The notes under the pieces are model-generated. The model did no database searches, was not told the DNA's origin, and saw only the letters and a program-made list of their open reading frames with translations. A stretch of DNA of 64,000 bases from contig JABBOT010000002.1 of the NCBI GenBank assembly GCA_016165875.1, positions 17,553,419 through 17,617,418 of the forward strand. The letters run 5' to 3'. Below are positions 25,601 to 36,616 of this stretch, in pieces. Position 1 is the first letter of the stretch. Each line of letters opens with the position of its first letter. The position numbers were made by a program, and so were the translations under genes. Source of the DNA: Acanthopleura granulata (lineage: Eukaryota > Mollusca > Polyplacophora > Chitonida > Chitonidae).

Positions 25601-26247
25601 ATCACTAAGGTGCTAGTAGTTTTTGTTGTCCATGTACGAAACCTAGCTGCGATCAGTTGTCATCTGTATAAATTGTGACTAATCAATCGGTCAGGATCTG
25701 TCATACGAAAGACATATCAGTTACGTATGAGCTACATACAAGGATCCAAACTGAAATTTATGAATCGTATGCACACTTTAATCACAGATTGCCTTTCGCT
25801 TTCGGGCAATTACAATTTAAGTGCCGCTTCAAAGAAATTCTTTCTCTTCATTTCGGGTGAATCGGCCACAATTTTTCACAAACAAAAAGATCGTGATGGA
25901 TTGTATTGTAGGTAGGCGTACTCTGGTTTGACTGGGCCTTAAATCACTGTATTATAACAAAGTTTACCAGTTTGTCGTACGATATTTTTTTACAGGTTTG
26001 TTGTTCTGTAAACATACAAGCATCCTGTGATCAAAACGACGCCGAATGGAAGGCAGCGCCCATAACGGGCCACCGGACGTCATCCATAGACTTGACGTAC
26101 CGTCAGAACTGCGGCTCCGGCGCCCATATCCTTGGCATCAGGTACGCTTGGAGGGAGAGTCCGTGTGCGTTTAAATCCTGTGCTGTTTACAGTAAAGCTA
26201 ACGGTCTGCCAGCCCCACCTTACATGTCCCTGGGAACGTACGCTTAA
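19627..26247 (+). CDS. Sialate O-acetylesterase, tandem copy C
   Basis: Nine exons: 19627-19708, 20158-20480, 21091-21229, 21959-22136, 22762-22886, 23238-23368, 23811-23965, 25116-25314 and 25996-26247. All joins keep frame and give 527 aa. The start is the ATG at 19627; the aligned upstream ATG used by copy E is GTG here. Residues 1-22 form a signal peptide. The nucleophile is Ser127 in CSGQSNM, and the His is His380 in IHPRGK. WGG (218-220) and QGETN (about 282-286) are intact; the Glu of the usual IE-W motif is Gln224. Exon 7 carries GGFPGLRWSQTANFGY, where vertebrate enzymes have RWHQ. Probably an active sialic-acid O-acetylesterase. Intron 4 holds two extra copies of the exon 5 acceptor. 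Confidence 0.94.
22437..22785. repeat. Tandem duplication of the exon 5 acceptor region (108-bp period) in copy C
   Basis: Three units share 'cagtatttgtgt-ttctg...' style intron sequence and end in AG plus the first ~25-30 bases of exon 5. The AGs lie at 22544-22545, 22652-22653 and 22760-22761, exactly 108 bases apart. Only the last unit continues into the full exon. The two upstream units have diverged from the coding sequence and contain in-frame stops (tag, tga). Confidence 0.8.
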
Positions 26248-26256
26248 CCTGTCTGA

Positions 26257-26262
26257 AATAAA
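26257..26262 (+). terminator. Polyadenylation signal of SIAE copy C
   Basis: AATAAA starts 10 bases after the TAA stop of copy C, matching the layout after copies B and psiD. Confidence 0.65.
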
Positions 26263-26337
26263 TTCATTGTATTCCATCAGTGTTTGTCATATTTCTTTTT
26301 GTCACTAACACAGCTGTTAAAGCACAAACTTGGATGC

Positions 26338-26597
26338 CTCTGTTGCTTGGTGGTTAGCATACTAGTGCACTACAGTGGCCCAGGAGCCCCTCATCAATAC
26401 CGTTGCTACGAGTTCATGTCCAACTATGGCAGGCATTTTCTCCGGTCGTACTTGGAAAGGTCCGCCAGCAAACAATAGATGGTCCTGGTTTTTCATTGAG
26501 TTTTTCATTCCGATTTCCTCCCACCATAATGCTGGTTGTTGTCGTATAACTAAAATACAGCGGAAACACCAATCAAATAAGTAAATAAATAAGTAGC
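26338..26597 (+). repeat. tRNA-derived SINE
   Basis: The tRNA-like head 'ctctgttgcttggtggttagca' (A box) and 'acgagttcatgtcc' (B box) precede the body 'ccggtcgtacttggaaaggtccgccagcaa...' and the tail 'caatcaaataagtaaataaata'. Confidence 0.85.
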
Positions 26598-28072
26598 ACA
26601 AACTTCAACTTATCAATGAAAGTTAAAAATTCTAGATGAAAAGTCTCTTTCGAATAAATCTATTAATTAACATCTGTTAATCTTTTTGGCTTCAGATATT
26701 CAATTTAATCGAAACTTCATGCTGAATACACAAAAAGGTTTGGTGTATAAATTGTTGTAAAGCCATAGTCAGCCCAAAAAAACTCTGATGTCTCTGAGTG
26801 TCTTTCTGAACATGTATTCTTAGGCAAAGGTTGCAGGTTAATATTGATAATGGTTTAATTAGGGCCATGTTAGCCATGGTCTAAATGCTGTAGATTCGAA
26901 AGACTATATCTAAATCAGTAATGGTGCTGATGGTAGACGGTACTGTAGCTCGTTGGTCACTGGACAGGTACTGAACTGACTACGCTATTAATTGGCAGTC
27001 ACGATGCCAGAAAGTGAGGGCCTGTTTGATCCGCACATGGTTTTATTCTATGATTCACTGACTGGTGTTCACGCCTTGCTCAAGAATTTTTCTTTTCTTT
27101 GGTGGCGGTCAGTTTAATCGATAGAGGAAACAGGAGTGGTCGGTTAAATCACTTTACTCGGATACATGACAAACCACCTGAATTCCATAACGGCATCCGA
27201 AACAAGTGCATTCTATGTTAATGTCCGAAAAAACCTGCTGATAAATTTAAAGCGTTCATGTATTATAGCAGTCCGATTTATAGGTGACATAGTGTTCATA
27301 TGAAGCAACTTATCTATGAAGAGATCTTGAATTCTGGAAAAGCTTAATTCTAATATACCTTCGATAGATTTCTATCATTGGCCGCTATATTAATCTGCAG
27401 TTCATTTGTACGGGGAAATTAATCTATAATTATTGTCCTGTTCGGTACATTCCATTGGTGCTTTGCGCCATATTCTATAATGTTTTATGTTTGTACAGTC
27501 ACGTTTATGGATTTGAACAAACAACTTCGCGGCTAGCTGGTGATGGGTTTCAATATCTCATCTCACTGAATAAACGCTGTAGCGAACTCTGTAACCGGGA
27601 AAAATGGGGGGTGGTCTTAAGTAATTTTTAGAATGCGAATTCAACATGAGCATCTATGACAACTTTTTCGAATGCGCAATGTCATTGACGAATCATTATA
27701 CATAATCCGTCAAGATTCTAGCTTCAAAACATACAGTGTTAGAGATGTTATTGCATGATTACCCTTGAAGCCCCATTCTAATTTAAATTAATTCCTTATT
27801 TGTTTAATGAGGATTAGTTATGATGAATTTAATACATTATTCATTCACAGGATTATCTTTACCATGGTCGGAAAACCTTTTTATATCTGTTATAAATGTA
27901 TGACACCTTGTAAAAGAAGTTCATTTTCTTTGAAAGTTAGATCTTTAGAGCCAAAGTATTTTAGAATAGAAACCGAGTAACTTACACCAGGTGAAATTTA
28001 CACCTGTCTTAATGCGTCCCTGCTAGATCTGAGAGTTTCACAATCGGGTAATAGGGAGACCAGCGGGCAGAC
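26598..28072. other. Spacer between copy C and psiD
   Basis: No exon is recognised. A decayed minus-oriented SINE tail with a 'gaggaaacaggagtgg' body lies at about 27045-27180. The rest is AT-rich and featureless by eye. Confidence 0.45.
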
Positions 28073-30433
28073 ATGTTGGTCACTAGTTCTCTGGGTTTCT
28101 TCACGGTCGCCATTTTGACCAGCCGGTGTATTGGAACTACGTTAGAAAAGGAAGGTAGGTGTGTTTCACTTGACACTATTAAGCATACTAACACAGCTGT
28201 GGCCATGGGTCCAATCATACATGTACGCATTCACAAATACAGTATAAGTGGGTACATTTCACAGCTAAGAACACTAAGAACACTGCTAATGAAAAACGTC
28301 TACCACCATTTAATACATGTATGTCGTTTCTGTGCTCTGTTTAATTGGACAGAGTCTGTTGTACAATTGTTGTAATTGATCTCTATGTTGGAATGAGAGT
28401 TGAGTGACACATGCCATCACAGCATGAGGCGCTCTTAGTCGTTAGGTGAACACCTGTGTGTTCTGATGTACCTATGTTTTGTAACTGACACAGGAAATTT
28501 CGCCTTCGCCTCTTATTAAGGGGACCACATGGTTCTTCAGCGGGGACCCGAGAGAGCCAACACTTGGGCTTACTCTCCGAACCTGGGGGAAAAGGTAACT
28601 GTGACTCTGGGCGGTCACCCAATGTCCACGACCGTGGTCATGGGTCACGAGAGAAAAACCTGGATAGGGTCAGTTAAAGTTCCGTGCATCAACAACTCGG
28701 GGCCTTACGTCATCACGGCCTCATCTACTTCAGGTGCGATTCAGCTGCAGGATGTCCTGTTTGGAGTCTGGATTTGTTCTGTACAAAGTAACCTGCATAT
28801 CATGTTATCCATGGTAAGGCTTAACAGTAAATTTAACACCCTTTTAGTATGTGTCAAACATAAAAGAAAATATGATACTTCTTGTAGGCGCCATCAAAGT
28901 GAGGTCCTGTAGTTAATCCTCATCTGCGGTGGGCCTACCATTGTTAACGGTTATGTTTAAAACTATGACTTTTGTTACAATAATCAACGCCTTTGGTGGT
29001 TAGCTAGGTCGAGAGTTGTTCAGTAAAACTGGTTGTTGTTGAAGTTTAACGTCTCGCAAGAAATCGCTGACTCCGACAACTATTCAAATATTCGGGTAAT
29101 GACTATTCCCATGAAAGCCTCCCCAACTCCAGAGATTTATCTCCTGAGGATCCAGCAGCAGTGGTTAGTGGCAAACAGAGGTAGGTGCATAAAGATAACC
29201 AACAGTCTTAAGAAACTAGAACTGAGAGCAGTTTTGGAGGGAATCGACGTAATTTTTGATCTCATAATCATCATTGCTCACAATTAAAAAAGAGACAACG
29301 TTGGTATTTCTAAACACTTGACTACGGGGACCCCGATGGGCCGACATGACTTAGAAGGGTAACCCTTTCCGAATAAAACCATCCAGAGTACTAAAAAAAA
29401 TTACTAAACTGTTTCCCATCAGAACAATGTAACGGATATTTATTTATGTATTTAATTGGTGTATTCGGCATAAAACCTTTCTTAATTTATTGGGGTTTGT
29501 CGTAGCACCAATACATTTCAGTTATGTTACGGCGGTCAAAATAATGGCTGGAGGCAGCCCACATCAATTCACCAATTACTTGACAAGCGTCCTGATTTAA
29601 GTCCTCAGCTACGCTCAGATCAAATGATCATATAATAAAATGTATCGTTTGAGTTCAACCGAGATAGGTCTATATTTGCGCATTATCTCTTTTGTGTTTA
29701 CATAAGCCGCACCTGGTGAGACTTTGGCCGAAAAACTACAGTTTCTTTTTCAAACGTCTTTTCGAAAAGCGGCTGATCTCATTTTGAATGTTTTCCATTT
29801 AAACAATGACAGACTTTGCAATACAACGCAAAACATATTTTGTCTTGGAAATAATTGAATTTTCAGTTCATATTGTTTCATGGTAAAACAAATTTACAGA
29901 TAGATACATGTAGAACTGAGAGAGAGCTTACAGTTCGCGTAAGATGACGTTTCTGTTGTCTCTTCCATGAATTACGTTTGTGTATTCGCATTTCCAGACT
30001 GGAACTATTTCTCGGCCGTCTGTTGGTTTTACGGGAAGTATTTGTACCGTCACAGAAGTTACCCTATGGGCCTGATACTGGGGAGAGTCCGCCATACGAC
30101 CCTGGTTGATTACAACATGTAATCAGAAAGCTCCCAGGTATTATACATATCTTGTGAATTTCGATTCATTAAGTGAAATGCATATTCGATGTACACTGGC
30201 AAGCCTTTTTGGGTGCATTCTTACATATGTATGCTAATCCCCTCTTTACTAACTCTCATATAACCACAGTCGATCAAACACTCAGTTGTTGTATCTCGCT
30301 GGCGTAAATAGCTGTCTTAAAAGTAGAATTGTTTCGCCAGTATGTTAAACCAAACCTCTGTTTTATCCTGAAATACAGCTTTGTTTTTGGTGAGGTTCAA
30401 ATAACGTGCCTATCACGATAGAGACAATGTTAA

Positions 30434-30625
30434 AGGGGAGACCTCCTGGGTTAATACGCTTGTGCAGAGTAATGACCCCGGTGCCTCTCATCAATGCGAT
30501 CGCTGTGAGTTCAAACCCAGCTCACACTAGCTCCCTTTCCGCTGGGTCATGGGGTCCCCAGGGCTCTGCCAGGTTTCCTCCCACCATAATGCTGCCCACC
30601 ATCGTATAACTGAAATCAGAAAGGC
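30434..30625 (+). repeat. tRNA-derived SINE in psiD
   Basis: The head 'gggagacctcctgggttaatacgc' and B box 'gtgagttcaaaccc' precede the family body 'gctctgccaggtttcctcccaccataatgctg' (partial) and 'gtataactgaaat'. It occupies the interval where exon 5 should be. Confidence 0.8.
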
Positions 30626-30850
30626 GAATTCATGCCATCAAAGTGCTGCCGCCTCTGAAACATGATCCCGAAGACACCTGACATGACACCCCACCCAGTC
30701 GCATTATACTGACACCGGGCCGACTGTCTTGTTTCCTTGCTGTATCCTCTCAATGTTGAGTGCCAAGCAAAGGAGCAAGTACCATTTTCAAAGTCTCTGG
30801 TATGACCCCACCCAGATTTGATCCGCTATCTATCCACATCGAGGAGGGCC
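30626..30850. repeat. Second dispersed repeat family
   Basis: The stretch contains 'gctgccgcctctgaaaca', 'gacatgacaccccaccc', 'ctgtcttgtttccttgct' and 'gatttgatccgc'. The same ordered blocks recur, more or less decayed, at about 46340-46520, 47500-47705 and 53165-53420. The last block resembles a pol III B box, so this could be another SINE. Confidence 0.6.
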
Positions 30851-31969
30851 ACCGAGGCGCTCCACAATTTTTATGTCTCGTGGAATTTCTCCAGTAACTT
30901 CAATACACAATTTTAACGCTAAGGTGAAATTTAGCAATTCCAGATCAACTACATGAAAAATGACATTTGAAACAAAAGCATGAAAATAATGTTCATTGAA
31001 ATTTACTCCGTAGCTTTAATATCCCTACTAAGTACCCACCCATCCCTGTCTTAAACGTTTGAAATTTTACCCCCTGGGTGGATCGAGCCCCTGGAACCCG
31101 CCTACCCACAAATGTCTGTTCCCGGCCATGATTGCCGACTGGAGGAAACATTTTCATGGCGGTCCTGGAGGAGAAACCGACGCCATGTTTCCCTTTGGAT
31201 TCGTAAAGGTGAGTTTGGTTATTCTACTGACTTTCACTAATCCCACGCCTAACCTCATCGCCACACCTACTCCAAACCCATTAAGTATGACTTCGGGTAA
31301 AATCCATGCATTTGTATTAAATAACATCTTGTCATTTCTAAAGCGTTGTATATAGACTTGAATACTGCAGGATTATGGCTTAAAATCCTGTTGCTGTTTG
31401 TTAGCTTAGCTGACTCTAAATCACGTTTGCCATATCTACGTGTGAAGGTTAAATTTTAGGATTATGCCACAAGTTTTATTAGCTATTAAGAAATCAATTC
31501 TAAAACTCTGAATGGCGTATGTACAATTAGGTGAAAGAGCTTTCATACCAGGAGAAATATTGCGACTCGGTGTGAGAAATTGAAACAGAAGAGCAGCTGT
31601 GTTTTATTTACGTCTTTTTAATATTCTTGGGACCAGCTTGCCCCCAACAGAAAGGACAATGAAACTGGTGAATTTCCCGGCCTGCGTTGGTCTCATACAG
31701 CTAACTTCGTCAACACATCTAACTCTGTGATGAAGACAGTGTTCACGGTTTTTGTCATGGTTCTTCCTTATTTCAGTAGTCCTCATGAACCGTAAATTAT
31801 GTCGGTTTTTGTACCTATAATGAAACTGATAATAACGGGTTATCAATTCTGGTCATTGAACATGTTCAAAGTAATTAATATCAGTGTTCTTTTTTAGTTG
31901 TTTGTCTTTTCCTTTTCGGGAAAAAATACATCACGCTTGGCCCAAATGATTAAGCGATTCGTTAAGTCG

Positions 31970-32575
31970 AGTCTATGGTAAATTTAGATAAGTCAAAAGT
32001 TGTTGTATTCCGGAAAGGTGGTAGGTTGGGTAAAAGTGAAAAATGGCGTATGGAGTATTTTTTCAACTGTTTGATACCCAAGGGAAACGTAATTGGGCTA
32101 TCTCTGTCAAGGATGTGTTGTTCCGTCTGGGGTTTGTGTTTGTCTGGGTGACTCAGGGAGTCACTAGGTATTCCTAGGTACAATAGGTCTTTTCCTAGGA
32201 ATTTTCGTGAACGACTACATCATATGTAGAGGTAGGAATGGTCTGCATCACTCAACTCGAGCAGTCAATATGACCCTTAACTGTGTTTATAAAGCCCATT
32301 TAGAAGCAGAAGCAAATCCACAGGATTAATTGTTAGCCAGATTTTGCTATGTTCCGTGAGGGCACAGCGGGTCGTGAAATAAACGGTGGCACGTTTCGGT
32401 ATATACCCCGAGAGTCCAGATGTTGTCGCATGTGTTTCTCTGATGTGGTTGAAGATCAATATCACATACTTTTTGTATGTCCTTGTTATGAGAGCCTGCG
32501 TGCAAATCTGCTACCGCAAAAAATTGTTCAAAGCAGAAACTTAAATCGTTTTAATATGCTCGTCTACTAAGAATG
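31970..32575 (+). mobile_element. 3' end of a non-LTR (LINE) retrotransposon
   Basis: Relics of one polyprotein appear in shifting frames. First comes 'VNLDKSKVVVFRKGG', the segment after the reverse-transcriptase catalytic core. Next is a 'W-SVKDVLF-LGFVFVW' block (about 32090-32150). Last is the C-terminal zinc-finger segment C-RMC-...EDQYHILFVCPCY at about 32420-32500. Stops and frameshifts interrupt it and the 5' part is missing, as in a 5'-truncated insertion. It lies in intron 7 of psiD, same strand. Confidence 0.75.
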
Positions 32576-32885
32576 TAACGGTTTTGAAAGCTCTAAGTAT
32601 ATTCATACCGTCTTAAAAATACGACATGTATTGCTCTGGTGGTTGCTGGTATATGTTACAAAGCGCATGTGCAAATGATCGAGAATGTCTGTTGAGCTGT
32701 ATTCAGACCTATGCCCTTACATACTGAATAAACTAAATTTTCTTTGAAAGTGATTATCTTTGAAAGTTTTCTGCTTCTGCTAATCTACATCAATTTTTGC
32801 ACCACAATGGAAATTTGCTTCCAAATGATTCTCCCATTCTCTGTTCTTAACGGTCGGATTAATGATGCAGAGTTTGATATTTATA

Positions 32886-33136
32886 AAATTAATTAATTTA
32901 TTTATTTATTTGATTGGTATTTTACGCTGTACTCAAGAATATTTCACTTATACGACGGCGGCCAGCATTATGGTGGAACACCCATGACCATCCGCAGGTT
33001 GCTGGCAGACCTTCCCACTTACGGCCGAAAGGAAGCCAGCATGGGCTGGACTTGAACTCACAGCAACCGCATTAGTGAGAGGCTTTGCGTCATTGCGCTG
33101 CGATAGCGCGCTAACCGACTGAGCCACGGAGGCCCT
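32886..33136 (-). repeat. tRNA-derived SINE, full length, minus strand
   Basis: Read on the minus strand, it has the head 'gggcctccgtggctcagtcg' with a strong A box, then 'gtgagttcaagtcc' as B box, a body with 'ccggccgtaagtgggaaggt', and the tail 'gaatattcttgagtacagcg' ending in (aaat)n. It is the best-preserved copy in the window. Confidence 0.9.
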
Positions 33137-34309
33137 CAGCTTTTCTAAAAACCAGTAAACTTAGGGAATCATTGCATACCAAACATTAAGACGAATCCTA
33201 CTGGGAAAGATAAGAGCAATTTCCTGCTAGAACAGATAAACATCCGTAGTAAGTAACAGCACCGTCTACGCTTTACCGGTTTCTTTACTTGTTTACTTCT
33301 ATGGAACGAAGGTTTGGCTTCTTCAGGATTCACTCACGTACCAAGCAAGCTATTAGTCTCCGCTTGAGTCTAGCAGACAAGGCCTGGCTTGCGATGTTCC
33401 CAATATACGATATCAGTGACCATTCCCTACCACTATTTCCGTCAACCCGACCTCGAATACGGTGAGCATAGTTTGACAGCGGAAGGACCCCCATCCAGGT
33501 CAGGAGCAATGATGGTTGGAAGGTATGTAATTGAATGCGTTCTCAAAACAATGGACATTGTTTTACAAGTGTATTGTGCGATTTAGGAAGTATTGTTTTT
33601 GTGATTGTAAAATATAAGAATTAAGATATTTTAAGCACTATTCATAACATCCTTCTCTGATATTGCTGTGAAGTAAGCGTCTATACTTCGTACAATACTG
33701 TACTCTTCATAGATTTGCTGTTCTGTAAACACACAAGCATCCTGTGGTGAAAACGACGCCGAATGGAAGGCAGCGCCCAAAACGGGTTACTGGACGTCAT
33801 CCATAGACTTGACGTACCGTCAGAACTGCGGCGCTGGAGTCCATATCCTTGGCATCAGGTACGCCTGGAGGGAGAGTCCGTCTGCGTTTAAATCCTGTGC
33901 TGTTTACAATAAAGCTAATAGTCTGCCAGTCCCACTCTATATGTCCTTGGGAAAGTATGCATAACACGTGTAAAATAAATTTGGTTTCTTCAAGCCATAA
34001 ATTTGTTCCTATATACCTGTAAATTGTTCTCAACATTTGACTTATTTGGTTGGAGGAAACAAGGCTGTCTGAAGTAAACCAGCATCGTTCTCAAGGAACC
34101 ACTTCCAGGGACAAACTGAATATGAAGCTGTTGTGCTGGGCTGAACATTCGCTGTTCAGCTTTCTCACCACTTCTGCCGTTATTGTTCATTTTTATTTTT
34201 GTTTGCACTATAATGGAAATTTACCTCATCATATGTTTATTTTTAAAAAGGTAAGCTTAAAACGCACAGTGAACAAACAAAGCCTGCAGCAAGGTCCAAT
34301 TTTGGTCGA

Positions 34310-35471
34310 GGTCATGTGGCATCCCTGCTTTATTACTCGCCACTTCAGGAAGTGCATCGGTAACATAAAACTTAGGCGCGTGGGTGGGTGGGGGTGGGGG
34401 GGTTACATGGGGCTTTTTTGTAAATTCTGCACTCATAGTATGATCGCAAAGTAATCATATGCAGATACTACATTCCTCCTTTCCGGGTTTCAGATTGTTC
34501 GTGTAGAACATGCATAAATGTTATTGTCATGCCTATTTTCATTGTCCTTAACAATAAAGACTTCAAGCCACTGGACCAATACACAGATTGTTAACTTCAC
34601 TTTCAACTTTAAAGAACTTAAGGTGAAATATTCGAACAATGTTGTCTGAGGATTTTCACTCCTGTAACCATAGAGTTTTTGTGTTGTCTTTTCAGATCTG
34701 CGTTTGATCTTCTTACATTTGATGGTTTCCCGTACAGACTTATCACTTACGTTGCAAGAGGCCCCTGAATCAATTAAGATTTTCAATTCAACACTACCTT
34801 CGATAACATCAATATGACTTGGCTGCTGACCGTGACTGACTGAGAATACGAATTCATCGTCACTTTCTACAGCATTCAGTGAATATCCTTTGACTTTTGA
34901 CTTCTGGGTGTTCGTATTGACAGAGGGTTGTTTAGTTTTGCACTGTGTAGTATGGTTACCGTTATGACCACACCTTTCACAGGTTGCACTACGGGCTGGA
35001 CAATTGCTATCACTTGCAAAATGACCGTATTTCCCCAATGTGAAACAGTTTCCTTTTTTCTTCTGTTTACCTTGAAATCTCCCGCACGTCTGTTTTCCAT
35101 GGTCTTTGAACACTTTAGTGCAAAATGTGTACTTTTTGAAGACTAAGGCATGGTTGAAGGCGTGGAGTAATATGTTGCATGAGATTATTTTATGCAGTTT
35201 GAAGGTATATTTTGGGTGTAACTGTTCATCAAAAATGATATTATCCGGACAAATTTCTGTTATTTTCGGGATATATTCATTCAGTGCATTTTTTCTCTAC
35301 ATTCCCAGACAAAACTGTACACTGCACCCTTACTGATGGAACTAACAACATGCCTCTTTTATTACTCGCCACTACAAGAAGTGCATCGCTACCACAGAAA
35401 ACCATCACTGGGTTACATATATATCCTGCACTCATAGTATGATCGGAAACTATTAATATGCAGATACTACA
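34310..35471 (-). mobile_element. Internally deleted LTR retrotransposon, Ty3/gypsy-like
   Basis: Direct repeats of about 160 bp (about 34310-34472 and 35320-35471) share 'tttattactcgccact' and 'ctgcactcatagtatgatcg'. On the minus strand each begins TGTAGTATCTGCAT. A 12-base polypurine tract (GGAAAGGAGGAA, + 34473-34484) directly precedes the 3' LTR, as expected for plus-strand priming. Between them one open frame (35113-34490) has nucleocapsid zinc-knuckle sequence and an aspartic-protease active site LIDSGAS. The first knuckle has lost its second Cys to Leu. Reverse transcriptase, RNase H and integrase are absent, so the copy cannot be autonomous. Confidence 0.75.
34490..35113 (-). CDS. Gag nucleocapsid / aspartic protease remnant of the LTR element
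   Basis: This is a 207-codon open frame. Residues near 22-58 are two zinc-knuckle-like blocks: CFTLGKYGHF...C, missing one Cys, and CERCGHNGNHTTQC, with the His displaced by one. They are followed by KTKQ, as in many Ty3/gypsy Gag proteins. The protease motif LIDSGASCNVSD lies in the middle of the frame. The frame stops soon after the protease. The 5' part of Gag is missing, so this is a remnant and probably not a functional protein. Confidence 0.7.
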   Translation of the reverse strand: MFKDHGKQTCGRFQGKQKKKGNCFTLGKYGHFASDSNCPARSATCERCGHNGNHTTQCKTKQPSVNTNTQKSKVKGYSLNAVESDDEFVFSVSHGQQPSHIDVIEGSVELKILIDSGASCNVSDKSVRETIKCKKIKRRSEKTTQKLYGYRSENPQTTLFEYFTLSSLKLKVKLTICVLVQWLEVFIVKDNENRHDNNIYACSTRTI

Positions 35472-35479
35472 GCCGTTTA

Positions 35480-36616
35480 CGCTGTGAGGTTGTAATACAT
35501 TGTTTACGTATAATGTCACTGTTTATAAAAATATCAACTTATTTGAGGAAAGGACCGAAATGTAGAAACCTGGCATCTGCTCATGACACAGCCCTTCTAG
35601 CTTCTTAACTTCGCGCCAGCTCAGGGGAACACGTTGCTCATGCATCTCGATCAGATGTTCTTGATTAATGTCTTATGGCTTGATCCCAAAATTCCTCCCT
35701 CTAATTGACGTAGCCGCAGCGTAGCAGTTGCAAGTTTATTTAACATGCGGACATTACTTTGCGGCCAGATAGAGTTGCACAATGGCTTATCTGGCAAATA
35801 CATGTGAACATGTCAGTTTCGAACCAAATATGCGATTTTGAGATTAGATGAACATTTTTGTATTCTCAACGAGTGAATGAGACACTTACCAGCAAAGTGC
35901 TTGTTTTAGTCTGTTTTCAACCGGCATGTTTCGCAGTTACATTCCCGAACGTTTAACCTAATCCTGAGGTTCCGGGCACTGTGTTGTTTCTGAACCTGTA
36001 AACTTGTTATCAGCCGAACAAAGTGAAATCGTTCAAAGTAAATACCCAAAACAGTTATCCTCTTCAAAACGGAGGTATCATTAAATGCGTGTTAATCTTG
36101 ATTTCTTCATCTTTGAACGGCGTTATGCTGATCCAAAGTTCCCATTCATAACTAGTAGTGCATCGCAGATTGATGTGTAACATAGAAGTAATTATGGCTT
36201 AAGCCATCCCATGGAAAAATTCATGTATGTCCCGTCGATTTTTAGAATGATTTAAATGAAACCTGGTTCAGTGAATTAAATCAACGTCAGCCAATTTCGA
36301 GTCGGTACTAGAAAATGTCGTCCGGATTGATGACAGACTGCTTATATTTCGCGTGAAACCGCAATCATTCATTCTTAACATACGGTTTCTGACAATAGAT
36401 ACATTCAATAGAATAACCTTAGATTGGAGACTCAGTAAAAAACCTAACTCTTAGAAAGATACAAGCTTATTTCTGTTATAATTAGGTATAAACCTAACTC
36501 TCAGAAAGATAAAAAGCTTATCTCTGTTGTCAGGCTTCACCGCCATAATGGGACAGAAGATACGCCCTGAGCACTGAGTTCAGTGAACGGATCTGGAATT
36601 ATACACCAAATGCCAG
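35480..36616. other. Spacer upstream of SIAE copy E
   Basis: No exon is recognised. At 36441-36540 a 50-bp unit with 'aacctaactct-agaaagat' and 'aagcttat-tctgtt' is present twice in tandem, 80-180 bp before the start codon of copy E, so it may touch the promoter. The rest is featureless by eye. Confidence 0.5.

Larger units (their letters stand above)
28073..33964 (+). pseudogene. Sialate O-acetylesterase pseudogene, copy D (psiD)
   Basis: Exon relics: E1 28073-28154, E2 28494-28813, E3 29045-29180, E4 about 29998-30137, E6 about 31075-31208, E7 31637-31791, E8 33327-33522 and E9 33713-33964. Exon 5 is absent, with a SINE and another repeat lying in its place. In E2 a Tyr codon is TAA (SYYGDH became SY-stop), one codon is deleted in FGDVW, and the nucleophile motif GQSN is VQSN. 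E4 has lost its first codons and is frameshifted after GLI. The E6 acceptor is lost. The usual MDL Asp in E7 is gone. E8 has two frameshifts, and IHP is IHS. E9 is still fully open, with AATAAA at 33974-33979. E1-E3 are closest to copies C and E. Intron 7 has taken a LINE fragment and a SINE. Confidence 0.9.

Noticed and set aside
32886..33136. Possible functional tRNA gene from the A and B boxes
   Set aside because: No cloverleaf with an anticodon stem and acceptor stem could be formed, and the sequence continues into a SINE body and tail.
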